A stretch of 64,000 nt of DNA, taken from the NCBI RefSeq assembly GCF_000165395.2, contig NC_067396.1, forward strand, positions 186,001 to 250,000, given 5' to 3'. Source of the DNA: Babesia bovis T2Bo (Eukaryota > Apicomplexa > Aconoidasida > Piroplasmida > Babesiidae). Below the pieces are notes generated by a model. It made no database searches. It saw only the letters and a program-made list of their open reading frames with translations, and was not told the DNA's origin. The position numbers and the translations under genes are program-made. Shown here piece by piece: positions 32,279 through 42,174 of this stretch (the first letter of the stretch is position 1; the number at the start of each line of letters is the position of its first letter).

Positions 32279-32929
32279 ATGTATTATATAGCGCCGCTAA
32301 TTTTATTTTTCGTTTCCTTTTCAGTAGCATCATCTCCTAAGGAAGAATCCAGCTCTAGTGGAATTCACCTTAATATTGGTACGAAAATTAGCCAATTACT
32401 TTTTAATATTGAACAGAATACCCTAAGGATGATACTCCAGGTCATCTGAATGTAGCTACAGGTGTGTCTATATATTTTAATGCGAAAAAATCCAGGTGAT
32501 GGTGATGAGGCTGCCAATCCCAAAACTCCGGTTGTTATCATAGCGCCTAAGGTATAACACCTATGTTAATATCGACATATTATGCAGGCATTGGTCGACT
32601 ATGAGCGTTTGTACAAGAAGATGATGCAAAATGCTCCACCTGTAAAAGGGCATGAAAACATAGGTGTGTTTTTAATTCATTAGAATCTAATGGCAATCGT
32701 AGAGAAGGGGTTGTTGTATGACAAGAAAGAGGCATATTCCGACCCTGCCTCTCGTCGTCAATTATTATTCGAGGTAGGGATATTTTACCAGTCTTACAAT
32801 CAATTTAGCTCCTACGGGACGCTGAAGCTGATTTGGCTTTTTACCGCGCTGATCACAGTGAGATGGATTTGGTTAGTGTTTACTTGACGTATCTATACAC
32901 ATTTACAGCTATTATCGCATCGTTATTAA
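32279..32929 (+). CDS. small secreted protein, seven exons
   Basis: Seven exons: 32279-32378, 32417-32461, 32496-32551, 32588-32663, 32703-32773, 32809-32871 and 32909-32929; the last is only 21 nt. All junctions keep frame and use GT/AG. The protein has 143 residues. A signal peptide (MYYIAPLILFFVSFSVASS) precedes an acidic, Ser/Pro-rich linker (DDTPGHLNVATGDGDEAANP) and a charged helical end (ALVDYERLYKKMMQNA, SRRQLLFELLRDAEADLAFY). No membrane span, transit domain or known family. It may be a small secreted or vesicle-lumen protein. One alternative is that the apparent leader is an apicoplast targeting signal, since the following region is polar, but it is not strongly basic. The exon model is entirely my inference. 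Confidence 0.6.
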
Positions 32930-33564
32930 CGTTCTGCCATTGAATCACCCTTTCTCTATATTACAATGTTAATGTTTAGATACGTTAAACCATGTAAATG
33001 CGTTTCTACAATTCATACTAATGCGACAAAAATAGATGATGGCATACATATAAAACACATACATAACAGTGAATGGCCAGGTCATTAAAACGCTCTATGG
33101 ATTTTTAACTCAAAACATTCGCTGGTAACAGAGTCTCATCTTTTGTCAACTACATCTATTTGACAGAAGCCGTGCGTGGTCAAATCACGGCAATGGTGCC
33201 GTTCTAAAGATTAATACTCATCAACGCCAATAAACAATTAGCAAAGTAGTACACATCAGCTTCTATAATATCCGCTATGCTCTACACAGGTTGAACATGT
33301 ATTTTGGTAATATCTCATATGTACATAAAATTATATTGTCCAAAATTAAATATCACACTATTTCAAGCAAAAGTAAATGACCAATTTATGTTATACATTT
33401 CCCAATAATAAATAGTGTCACTCCTAATGGACAAGGGTGTATAGAGTGCAATACAACCAGACTCATTACGCGTGTGCGGTTGTATTTTCAAGATAGATCT
33501 GTGACAGTTCTAATAAATTTAAAGTTGATAATAGATTGCGTATATATCTTATTTATTATACGAG
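32930..33564. other. intergenic, no gene seen
   Basis: A 635-bp AT-rich gap between two plus-strand genes. The ORF starting at 33474 only reads through the first exon and intron of the next gene in the wrong frame. No repeat or RNA is seen. It may contain 5' exons of the small membrane protein at 33565, but none could be supported. Confidence 0.5.
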
Positions 33565-33961
33565 ATGGCGCCTCCGTCGGTAGGTTCATTTGTTGCTGTA
33601 GCAAATTTACTATAAGCTTTGTACAACATTTAATACCATTTTATAGGCTGATGAAGTTGTTCCCTTGGTTGGGAAAAATATCATGTTTTCACATCCGGCA
33701 AATGTGATTCAATTTCACATTGCTTTATGGTATGTTTTCATAGTTGTAAAGCTATGCTAAAACAACATTTCACCTTAATTACTCACACTTCGCTAGGTTA
33801 CTGCTAGCCATTGCTGCTATTTTAATACTCTTTATGTACTTTTTTTACAACTCCTTCGGGGTAAGTCGTCTTCTATGTGTAATAATGACATTCAGCGCGA
33901 TGACCCTATTCTATATTCTCAGATCAATGTTACCAGTCAGCAGTATGTTTCGATTGCTTAG
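33565..33961 (+). CDS. small single-span membrane protein, faintly like the ATP6AP2 tail
   Basis: Four exons: 33565-33579, 33647-33729, 33797-33860 and 33923-33961, only 66 residues; the first is 15 nt (MAPPS). The middle is one transmembrane helix (HIALWLLLAIAAILILFMYF) with a short polar head (ADEVVPLVGKNIMFSHPANV) and a Tyr-containing tail (SFGINVTSQQYVSIA). The span and its flanks recall the C-terminal region of the V-ATPase accessory protein ATP6AP2 (a 'F-N-L-I-L-W-L-M-I-A-L-A-L' span followed by a short cytoplasmic tail), but no luminal domain is present. The resemblance is short and may be chance. If real, it would be a minimal accessory subunit of the V-ATPase; otherwise an unknown single-span protein. 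Confidence 0.45.
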
Positions 33962-34440
33962 TATCTGTATATACTTTTCAGGAAAAATAAGTGATATTGG
34001 GATTCAGAACTACTACAGTTTCCTTTGGAATCCTATAACGTTTAATAACTGTGCCTTGCACATTATTAAATAGATACATCGCAAACTGTATTTTCAATTA
34101 TTTCTATTAATATTTATGTCGTTTCTGATTTAGTCGTGTTTGATTTTTTTGTGTGTTTAAGGTGATTGGAAATACCAACATAGACGATGCTAGATGTTTT
34201 ACTATACTCAGGTAGTTGCACATTCCATTTTTTTAGCACATTTAATCTAAACATGCTACTTGTAAATTGCATGTTTGTGTTTGCTTGATGAGGTGTGGCA
34301 CGTGCTTGAGGGCATGACGTAGCGCGTGCGGTCATCGTAATATTTATCCACCTTCCATCTTATAAATCAAGTTTTGTTCTGGTATAATCAATTTTATTAT
34401 TATTTTAGTTATTTCATGCTTTCAGTAGTGTATTACGACG
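33962..34440. other. intergenic spacer
   Basis: A 479-bp gap between two plus-strand genes. The only candidate is a minus-strand 73-codon ORF (34335-34114) with a basic tail (HLKHTKKSNTTKSETT); it has no recognised feature and lies in the presumed promoter of the acylated protein, so I do not call it. Confidence 0.45.
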
Positions 34441-35289
34441 ATGGGTATCTTGGACATATGCTGTAGTTGCTGTTCTGGTGACACCGTCCTTCCTGATGAG
34501 GTGCCACGTCATCATATAAGTCGTGTGCAACCTCCTCCAAAGCCGAAAGATAGTGAGGTAATTGAAGAATCGGAGGAAGTTGTTGATCAGGAGGGCGAAG
34601 TAACTGCAGATGTTGGTGTTGAGGGGATTCCTTCTCTGGCACCGAAACGTCCTCTTAAAGAGTGCAGGCTGAAACCTGGGAGGCGCCGCATTACTTTGAC
34701 TGGTGCTGCTGCGGCTTTACCACCATGTTCCGATGCTGAATGTGTCGGTGCTATTCCAAAGGTACAGTCAACAAAGGTACCTTTGGGTCCCGGTGCCTAC
34801 TTGATGTACTCATTGGAGGGAAATGGATGTTTAAGCATCAATTTTGCTAAACAGGCGCCTAAAAGTTTAGATGGAGTTTTGGCATACATGAAGCCAACTA
34901 TCGAGTTGAGCAGTTACCTCTACACTAATGATGGAGGTAACCCGAAGGTTGCCATGGATTTGCAATACTGTATGAGAAGTCAGTATGCAAGCGACCGTAA
35001 ACCGTATTATCAGGCATGGTGTAAATTTTTGAAGCTTGCCACTTCTTACAATGGTGCCATTTACCTTATGGAAGGTTCTGATTTGTCCCCGCCTCCCAAA
35101 GTTGAGATTCTTCTGTTGAAGGACGGTGTTGTAAAACCAGCAGAGAAGCTGGTATCTATTGATTTGAGTAAATATAGTGCCGTCGGTGTTATTCCTCCGG
35201 CACTTGACTACAAATCTGTAGATAACTTTAATGAACGCACCAAGTTTTGTGCTACCTGTGATGAATATGGCTCTACACTGTTGATTTGA
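34441..35289 (+). CDS. dually acylated peripheral membrane protein (GAP45- or ISP-like candidate)
   Basis: One exon of 282 residues starting MGILDICCSCCSGD: Gly2 is a good N-myristoylation site, and Cys7, Cys8, Cys10 and Cys11 are candidates for palmitoylation. This lipid-anchored start is typical of inner-membrane-complex and glideosome proteins (GAP45, ISP family). An acidic linker follows (EESEEVVDQEGEVTADVG), then a region of about 180 residues that looks globular, with LTLTGAAAALPP, GPGAYLMYSLEGNGCLSINF and VEILLLKDGVVKPAEKLVSI. The C-terminus carries two Cys in ERTKFCATCDEYGSTLLI, a little like the GAP45 end (C-x2-C and a final L-L motif). Size exceeds typical ISPs. The anchor is clear; the family is not. 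Confidence 0.65.
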   Translation: MGILDICCSCCSGDTVLPDEVPRHHISRVQPPPKPKDSEVIEESEEVVDQEGEVTADVGVEGIPSLAPKRPLKECRLKPGRRRITLTGAAAALPPCSDAECVGAIPKVQSTKVPLGPGAYLMYSLEGNGCLSINFAKQAPKSLDGVLAYMKPTIELSSYLYTNDGGNPKVAMDLQYCMRSQYASDRKPYYQAWCKFLKLATSYNGAIYLMEGSDLSPPPKVEILLLKDGVVKPAEKLVSIDLSKYSAVGVIPPALDYKSVDNFNERTKFCATCDEYGSTLLI

Positions 35290-35560
35290 GAGCTATTCGT
35301 ACGGTTTTAGAAGTGCTTTGTAATTCCAACCTTCTATTAACACAGATGTGTAATATGTTGCAGCTATAATTAATAATTTTAATGTTATATTTTTCAATAT
35401 TACGTTTATTAGGTGTGTATATAAATTACGGTTTAATTATAGTTCCATTTAGTGCTACATCATTTGTTTTTCGCCGTCTTGACGGCGGTGTTGCCATTCA
35501 TGGGCATCATGGCGTTTGTGAAACGGCATTCCGGGTGTAAGAACAATAAAATTACGTTAT

Positions 35561-37635
35561 ATGGTTCTTAGATATAATGTACCGCCTAGAGGATCGCGTC
35601 TAGCTCGGGAATTGGCGAAAGCGGACTCCGATCCTCTTAGCACATTACCTGTATGTCTATTTATTGCATTACTATTCACATTATTGCAGTGGGTATATGA
35701 AGACACGCTTGGTGAAAGCTTTACTAAGGAACAATGCTTTGGATATCAGTTTTTAAAGAATGAATGGGCTTATTTAGATCATTCCATGGACCCTTTACAA
35801 CCTGCCGGTATGTGTCACTATGCGCCATTTATGGTTCATAGGTGTAATTGAGGGCGGGAAGTCAAACTATACGGGAAAAGGGCTTATTTTAGAGGGTGGT
35901 CGTGATCGCCAGCGTACTGAACGTATGCCGTATCACCTGGATCATGGTGTTAAATGGCGTGAGCGTGCTCCCATGGGATCTGTAACATTTAATATGAGCC
36001 CTGATGCAAACCAAGATGTGCGTTTAGGTGAGTTTCCATGCTGCGTCTATCGCAGAATTGCTTATACTGGTTCGTTGTGCAAATGTGTTGTAAATTTTTA
36101 CACTTTTAGTGTTCCATGATGGATGGTGCAGAGGATGACTTTATTACTGAGAAAAGTGGTCCTTTGCACTGCTGTTCAACTGCTCTGCAAAGTTCTCTCT
36201 TTACTGCATTGATAGTGGTCATATTGTTGTCAACCTTGTTTGTGATCATCTATGCGCTGTCTCCTTTAATGTAATTATAGATGAGACTGATTTGAATCTT
36301 GAAGGTCGGCAATGGGGAGCCTGGAGCGTTCCAATGTACAGTTATTTGCCGGTTATGGATTCCGCATATAGATCTCGCAATGTTATAGACAACCCTACTG
36401 ACATATGTTATCCTTGGATAGTGCGCCATGATGTTTTTGAGCGCACTCCTATTCATATGAGACGCGGCCCTAGTTTTATTCCTGAACCTGATCCTGATAT
36501 GGTTCTTGCTGCTGCAGGTCACTTTGGTGGTTATATGGAACGTCCATTTATCCTTCCTAGCGAGGGTAGGTTTAATCTCAGGATTATCATAAATCATACA
36601 GCTATAAGGCGTCAAAATCGTCTGCTTACGGAATGGGATCGTCTAGAAGCCGAATACAACAAGAATCCTGACCCTTCTATTGCAGAGCGTATACGTGCGA
36701 TAAAAGTAAGTCCAGATTTACCAACTGTGGTTCTGTCTTTAGAGTTCAAAAGCGTCTATGTCTTCTATTATGATAAATACTTATTCCGGGTCTTATGCTT
36801 TGATTTATTCATGCTATTACCCAATGTTCCTGTGACTTAGACAATCGTCGATTACTATCATTTTCAGGATGCTTTATGCGGTTACAATGACATGATTGAT
36901 GAGACTGATCCGGAGTTAACTACACCTGTTGAAGCTGCATTGACTATGCTTCGTGGTATCACAAGACAATATAGGTAGGCGTGTCTCGATTATGGGTATG
37001 GATTCCGCTTTACACATTTAAAGTTTTATATTGTTAAATCTTGTACTTTTCTAATGTGTATACACTTTTCATTTTAATTTAGGGATGACCCTGCGCATAA
37101 TCCCGATGTGATTGATTATTACCTTCGGATGGTGCCGGATCCAACCGCTGTTGGCGGTGGATGCAGTCACTATGAAGGCCCAGGAAAGACAGTAGCCCTC
37201 TGTTTAGTAGGATACTTTCCTGATCCAAAGGACTTTAGGGAGTATACTTCGATAGAGGAGCTTGCGGAAGCATACCATAGGTTGATAACAGAGTTACGTT
37301 TTGAGGGCCGATCACACACTGTTTCACAAATGGTAGTTGATGAGGACATTCAGGAGTATGCTCTACGCCGTGAACGTCGTAAATTCCCCCGGCTGATGGC
37401 TGAATACAAGCCATTATGGACCCACCGCAAGTTTGGTCCTGAATTCGGTGATGCGTTGAAAACTGGACAGGCCATCTCAGAATCCGATCTCACTAGTTTT
37501 GGAACTAACCTACGCAAACGGGAACGTTGCACATCGGAAGAGGTACTTTACATATGTTGTTTTCACATTCATGTGTAGGATCGTGCTAAGAACTTTGTTG
37601 ATGACTATGTCTGCTTCTCGCAGGAATGTGGCTAG
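35561..37635 (+). CDS. single-span membrane protein with large hydrophilic domain, unknown
   Basis: Six exons: 35561-35807, 35842-36027, 36281-36705, 36868-36974, 37083-37542 and 37579-37635, 493 residues. The third intron boundary phase fixes the 253-nt intron 36028-36280, which itself contains an open frame (see next entry). The N-terminus is basic (RYNVPPRGSRLARELAKAD), followed by one hydrophobic segment (LPVCLFIALLFTLLQWVYED) and a long soluble part with dense aromatic and charged residues: DICYPWIVRHDVFERTP, GHFGGYMERPFILPSEG and HRKFGPEFGDALKTGQ. No domain is recognised. The basic start plus single span would suit a mitochondrial inner-membrane protein with a matrix or intermembrane domain, such as an apicomplexan-specific respiratory or ATP-synthase subunit, but this is not shown. 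Confidence 0.6.
36116..36274 (+). other. 53-codon membrane-segment ORF nested in an intron
   Basis: Inside intron 2 of the surrounding gene lies a frame starting ATGATG and ending TAA, 52 residues. It is acidic at the start (MMDGAEDDFITEKSG), then holds a strong hydrophobic segment (LFTALIVVILLSTLFVIIYA). The frame begins just after an AG acceptor-like site (36109) and ends just before the real acceptor at 36280. The frame is incompatible with splicing into the next exon, so it is either a nested small gene, an alternative terminal product of the same transcript, or chance. I know no small protein that fits. Confidence 0.35.
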
Positions 37636-37705
37636 TTTTCTTCGCTGATTCCCCATATATATGCTTTGATTCAGTAGAATAAAATCTATCTATATTCTTG
37701 TAACA

Positions 37706-38941
37706 ATGGTTTGGCCTGTAGGTCATATATGCGTTTCAGTTGCCTCGGTGGCCCTGCTTGCAACATGTGGATACATTTACCACCGTAATGTGTTGGTCAA
37801 AGAGCCCACGAATCCTGATATTGCTGCTGATTTGCAGTCAATTGCTGCGGATTGCGGGGGCCAAATATTCAAGGAATCCGTGGAGGGTACATTGCCTGAA
37901 ATTCTACCGGATGAGTTAGATGCTGCTGAGGGTATGATTGAGCAAGCATCCAGTGTAGGCAGTTTTGAATTGGTTAACCTTGACGATTTGCCTTTGGAGG
38001 AGCGCGTAAACGACGAGGCCGATTGGCACATGCTCCCCGAACTATTGACAATGCCCAAGGCTGCAGATCTCCAGGGCTGGTCGCGACTTCCTGGTTACGC
38101 AGAGGGTTATATTTCACGTAAAGGATCTTCTGATTCGGGATCGTCCATAGTTGTGATCTCTGAGGGCGACCCTAGAGAATATATGCCACTGGGCGGTGTT
38201 ACTGCAGGCCACATGGACCCTATTCCGGAAGTTCCTCCTCCCAAACAACTTTCACCACTGCACTTGGATGAACCAGGAGCCATCGATATGAAACAGGACT
38301 CAACAGATAGCGTTTTGGGCACGGGTGCAAATGAGCAGCTTACTGACTCTGTTGTCTGGGATCATTTTAGTCCTTGCAATATGGATTCACAAGAAACACG
38401 AAAAAACGAATCTGTAGATTCATCTACCGTCAACTCTGATTTACCTGCGTTGCCGGAGGGAACTAGTGATGCACCGAACATGTTGCGCGGTGGCACTCAG
38501 GAACGTTCCGAAAATCCAAATATAGAAACTCAAGCTCCTTTGCATACAGATGCGAAGGATGATACCACTTGTATGGTAGCCGGTACAGATGTACAGCCTA
38601 GTGTGGACCCACATGTAACGGATGTATCACAAGAGCCCTTACGGGACACTTCTACTAGTAATACAAACGATGGTCTTCCGTCTTATGAGGAAGCTTTAAA
38701 TATGGTTAGAGTACAGCCTATATCGCGTGGATTCCGTCTTACTGCTGAGAGGAAACTGCACGAATATGTATTGAGGCTTTCTGAGCTTCGTTACATCGTT
38801 GAATCCATTGTAAAGATGCACAGTGACCATCCTATGGTGAAAAAAGGTGCTTTAAGTCGCGTATTACATCACTCAATGTCAGCTCTGAAGTCTCTTGAAG
38901 CGGAATTATTACAGGCTTTAAGCATATTGGGTGAAAATTAG
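37706..38941 (+). CDS. acidic protein with N-terminal signal anchor, unknown
   Basis: One exon of 411 residues. An N-terminal hydrophobic stretch (HICVSVASVALLATCGYIY) followed by a basic residue pair works as a signal anchor or signal peptide. The remainder is acidic, Ser/Thr/Pro/Asn-rich (long stretches such as TDSVLGTGANEQLTDSVVWD) and probably disordered up to about residue 330. A PSYEEAL motif near residue 325 resembles a PY-like ubiquitin-ligase docking site. The last 80 residues are predicted helical (RKLHEYVLRLSELRYIVESI, SMSALKSLEAELLQALSIL) and could dimerise. No enzyme motif is seen. It follows 70 bp after the previous gene's stop in the same orientation. A piroplasm-specific protein is likely. 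Confidence 0.55.
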   Translation: MVWPVGHICVSVASVALLATCGYIYHRNVLVKEPTNPDIAADLQSIAADCGGQIFKESVEGTLPEILPDELDAAEGMIEQASSVGSFELVNLDDLPLEERVNDEADWHMLPELLTMPKAADLQGWSRLPGYAEGYISRKGSSDSGSSIVVISEGDPREYMPLGGVTAGHMDPIPEVPPPKQLSPLHLDEPGAIDMKQDSTDSVLGTGANEQLTDSVVWDHFSPCNMDSQETRKNESVDSSTVNSDLPALPEGTSDAPNMLRGGTQERSENPNIETQAPLHTDAKDDTTCMVAGTDVQPSVDPHVTDVSQEPLRDTSTSNTNDGLPSYEEALNMVRVQPISRGFRLTAERKLHEYVLRLSELRYIVESIVKMHSDHPMVKKGALSRVLHHSMSALKSLEAELLQALSILGEN

Positions 38942-39750
38942 GTTGCACCTTTTAAACCTTAAACATCCAAGGGACTGGTACACTCACGATTGCCGCATTC
39001 ACACGGCTTTGCTTTTCTTCGTGGCTGAGTAAATATTGCAAGATAATTTAAAGTAGTAACCCAATGGGTTCCCTATACCACATGCTTCATATCTGCAATC
39101 GTTCAAGGACTTATTTTTTAGGTTATTTGATATTGCTCTTTTTTCCTTGCCCTCAATGACATTGTATTATTTTCTTCCTTCGATTATAAAGGCGATATAT
39201 ACTCACCCTGGATGGTGGTACAATTTCTTTTGCATTGTACCAATTGTTGAATAGACGCCTATTCTATGATGTAAGGTACTACATTAACATATAAATAATG
39301 ATTATGTTGAAGTTAGGTTTCACTTCAGTATAATTCTTGTGTGACGAAGCATTGCCACAATTTTGTCTAGATACTCAGACATTCTAATAATATACATTCT
39401 CTTCTTTATTTTGTGTTACAGGATACTGCCTGATGTTTGCCATAACCGGTACTTAATTAAGCTCGTAGTATGACCTAGACAATGTTTTCAGTGCCCAGAG
39501 GCGTCAGAAAACAACGATACGGTGCTTAGACTCCAAATTCGGGTAACCAGTGCCGTTGTAGCACTTCCAGAAATGTGTAAAAGAAAGTATAATAGCGTTT
39601 TCAGCATTATCTAATCTTTTTGCAAGCTCTTTGTGAGATCTATATCCTCACAAAATCAACCATGATTTTCAAATTGCCATGACACTGGAAAAAAGTATCG
39701 CAGCGTCTGGATAGATATTTCTATATGCTTTAGCATTAAATATGGCAACT
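38942..39750. other. intergenic, no gene seen
   Basis: A convergent 810-bp spacer between a plus-strand gene and the minus-strand thioesterase. The sequence has no long ORF and no tRNA or repeat. A stretch near 39420-39560 has mixed GC content with several GGTACC-like half palindromes, but I see nothing that defines a gene. Confidence 0.5.
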
Positions 39751-40539
39751 CTAACCACTATTTTGGGCCTTCTGTGAATTCTTCTGCCACCTCTCCCAGA
39801 CGTCGACAAGTTCTGATTCACCAGTGGCAACCACTACACCCTTCTGGTTTACCATCCTACCTCTTGCCACAAAGCGGTCCTTTTTCTCACTGGTCATATC
39901 CTTAGGGTCAAAGCTTACAATTAAAGCTACAGAGTCCCCAACCATGATAGGTGCCTTGAACTGTATATTGAGGTACTTGGTGACAGCCATACGCAATATC
40001 GTACAACCAAGGATACCAAAGGCATTATCAAACAGTGCACTGGTAACTCCTCCATGCCACACTCCTTTGTGACCACAGCATAGTGAGCCCACATCCACGA
40101 TGTGCACGTATTCGGTTATATAATCACGCTGAGGGACGAAACAAATTGCGTCATCGAAATTGTCACTGTTGATACGCACTATATGTGGTTCCAAACCCTT
40201 TATTTGCGCCAATCTGCTTGTAGTGTTGACATACATTTGCATATGGAAGTCATCATTGCGCATTAGGTTATCCCCGAAAATGTGCCCATATTTACCGCCA
40301 GTGGATTCCAAAAGTTTTACTCGGTCGATGCGATTATATGATGCGAACCTAAAATGTTCCTCGAATCCTTTTGGGAGTTCGACAACCATTTCGGCTGCAC
40401 AGAAGTACCTTTTAGAGTTGTAGTAGCGACTCCCTGTTTGGCTTATTCGGGGTCCTAAACCGTTCAATATAATCGATGACGTCTGGTCTAGTAATGATTT
40501 TACTGATAAGGCTATCATAGCGAATACTAGGAAATCCAT
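39751..40539 (-). CDS. hotdog-fold (PaaI/4HBT-type) thioesterase-like protein
   Basis: A single-exon gene of 262 residues starting at the ATG at 40539. The N-terminus (MDFLVFAMIALSVKSLLDQT) is hydrophobic and could be a signal peptide or anchor. The second half is a hotdog domain: VWHGGVTSALFDNAFGILG, the active-site 'H-G-G' helix pattern of PaaI/4HBT thioesterases, then VTKYLNIQFKAPIMVGDSVA and GRMVNQKGVVVATGESELVD, the expected strands. Such enzymes hydrolyse acyl-CoA or acyl-ACP thioesters; the Asp (or equivalent) three residues after Leu in SALFDNAF is the presumed catalytic acid. The targeting leader, if real, would suit the ER or apicoplast lumen. Substrate unknown. Confidence 0.75.
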   Translation of the reverse strand: MDFLVFAMIALSVKSLLDQTSSIILNGLGPRISQTGSRYYNSKRYFCAAEMVVELPKGFEEHFRFASYNRIDRVKLLESTGGKYGHIFGDNLMRNDDFHMQMYVNTTSRLAQIKGLEPHIVRINSDNFDDAICFVPQRDYITEYVHIVDVGSLCCGHKGVWHGGVTSALFDNAFGILGCTILRMAVTKYLNIQFKAPIMVGDSVALIVSFDPKDMTSEKKDRFVARGRMVNQKGVVVATGESELVDVWERWQKNSQKAQNSG

Positions 40540-40578
40540 GGTGATGAAGTACAGAGCAAAATTTCATTTTACGCCCCC

Positions 40579-40887
40579 ATGGTTAGTACACTATGGGTGT
40601 ACTGGTGGGTTTTTATGGCATTAACATATATAAAAATATATTTTAATAACGATCCATCTCTGTTTTTTGCAAAATTATTGCTATTTATATATTTGGGTTG
40701 TATTATTGGTTCCCTTCAAAAATATAGCTCTATCTATTACACCCAGTTTGTCATTCAGATCGGTTACACATACCATGTTACATTCGTGATTACTTTATTT
40801 TATCAGCTACCATATAGTCTATTTGTCTCTAAGATACATCAAGTGTTGCGTCCGCTCATGATTTTGGTAGCTGTGCATTTTTACTAA
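40579..40887 (+). CDS. small hydrophobic membrane protein
   Basis: One exon of 102 residues, starting 39 bp from the divergent thioesterase start (40539). It has three or four hydrophobic segments: TLWVYWWVFMALTYIKIYF, LLLFIYLGCIIGSLQKY, YHVTFVITLFYQLPYSLFV and a short C-terminal one. Few charged residues. The 3' end overlaps by 32 bp the opposite-strand ORF at 40856-41113. No family is recognised; composition alone suggests a small multi-pass membrane protein of ER or Golgi. It could also be a chance hydrophobic frame, so confidence is modest. Confidence 0.4.
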   Translation: MVSTLWVYWWVFMALTYIKIYFNNDPSLFFAKLLLFIYLGCIIGSLQKYSSIYYTQFVIQIGYTYHVTFVITLFYQLPYSLFVSKIHQVLRPLMILVAVHFY

Positions 40888-41113
40888 AGCTCTGGTTGTT
40901 TATACTCTTAACGACATAAAAGGTGGCTTTGTTTTGTAAAGCAGTATGATTCATATCTATCGACAACCATACTGTTTCCATGTGTGTATATTGATGTGAA
41001 TGATAGATCTTTTTCTTGATAGATCCATCATCTAAATATTCTACCTTAAAATCCACTTGGGTGGAAAGTATATCAGATCGCAATGATTTATGGCCATTCA
41101 GTGTCCATTTCAT
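40856..41113 (-). CDS. small hypothetical protein, tail-overlapping with opposite gene
   Basis: An 85-codon minus-strand ORF starting at the ATG at 41113. Composition looks like a small beta-rich domain: LRSDILSTQVDFKVEYLDDG, then KIYHSHQYTHMETVWLSIDM and KATFYVVKSINNQSF. No signal peptide or motif. Its last 32 bp overlap the end of the plus-strand ORF, which is unusual and lowers confidence in at least one of the two. Confidence 0.35.
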   Translation of the reverse strand: MKWTLNGHKSLRSDILSTQVDFKVEYLDDGSIKKKIYHSHQYTHMETVWLSIDMNHTALQNKATFYVVKSINNQSFSKNAQLPKS

Positions 41114-41306
41114 TATGGTATCTCAATATTTTGGGGTATATGTAATCTATTACTTTCACATTTGTGTTTTGTTTTATTCCACCTGAGTTATGTAATATAA
41201 ACCTATTTAGAACGACGTTAACGTTCATTGAGTATACCCTTTTAGATATAAGCCATTGATAAATGATGAAGTAGTAGACTATGCAACGCCAGTATGTTTA
41301 ATCGCA

Positions 41307-41942
41307 ATGAAGTGTTGCCTTTCCAGATTCCTTATATGTTTACTTGCGTATACTGTGAGTTTCGTTAATAGCACTAAGAATGAGGCCACGGAAGATGTGA
41401 AGCCTCCTGAGCCAAGGTTTATTTCTAGTGACAACTCATTGCTCGGAAGCTTGTACGGTGTGATGAGTTTGCGTCGCATACGGAGATCATTGAACCAATA
41501 TTACTGTCAAGTTGCTCCCTATATAAGTTTGGGTGATAATCCTCCAGTAATCACTGTTTACGGCAATATGAAATCGATGACGGGAATATTGGTCGGGTAT
41601 GGAACGAAGGAGGTGAGAAGCATGTTCAGACCTAACAAGGGCTATGTCTACGGCGTCGGAAATTCACGTGGTAACAGGGTGAAGTCCAAACGTAACATTG
41701 CATTTAGCGTTGACTATGCGCCACCTCAACAACCTCGATGGAATACTGAGGAGTTTTGTATGTTGGTCTTTTCTCCAGCACTCAAATTCGGCCCATCACT
41801 TGAAAACCTCATAGGAAAACGCTTTGACCACGAAAATCGCCGTCTAGGATCCACGGAAAACATATCCAGAACGTTAATACGAGAAAGTGAAGGCACTGAT
41901 TCTAAATTGGTAACACAATGTTGCTTTTTAATGTATCATTAA
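41307..41942 (+). CDS. secreted or apicoplast-targeted protein of unknown function
   Basis: One exon; the ATG at 41307 gives 211 residues with a signal peptide (MKCCLSRFLICLLAYTVSF), so I chose it over the upstream non-ATG start. After a short acidic Pro-containing linker (EATEDVKPPEPRFISS) comes a domain of about 150 residues with Gly-rich strands: VITVYGNMKSMTGILVGYGT, NKGYVYGVGNSRGNRV and RNIAFSVDYAPPQQPRWNTE. The last 40 residues are basic and Ser-rich. A bipartite leader would target the apicoplast; the basic mature part would suit an organelle RNA- or ribosome-associated protein, but there is no family match. Alternatively it is secreted. Confidence 0.6.
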   Translation: MKCCLSRFLICLLAYTVSFVNSTKNEATEDVKPPEPRFISSDNSLLGSLYGVMSLRRIRRSLNQYYCQVAPYISLGDNPPVITVYGNMKSMTGILVGYGTKEVRSMFRPNKGYVYGVGNSRGNRVKSKRNIAFSVDYAPPQQPRWNTEEFCMLVFSPALKFGPSLENLIGKRFDHENRRLGSTENISRTLIRESEGTDSKLVTQCCFLMYH

Positions 41943-42174
41943 CCATTTTTGCACTACAAGTCCCACTAAACAAACAACTATAAACACAGACACCAATATT
42001 ATGCAATGTATACACTATATCACATGTAATCTTCAGGTGTAGAAATTCGTATCTATCATTTTGATTTTATAAATACACTTTACGGTTCCAAGACTAGGCA
42101 CTAGATATGCTTAAAAATTGAATTGAAAAATTAGTGCATTTACGTGTGTTTTAATGCCTATATGTGTTAAGTGA

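Noticed and set aside
34114..34335. Minus-strand 73-codon ORF with a basic tail
   Set aside because: No family, lies within a presumed promoter, and the composition is not distinctive.
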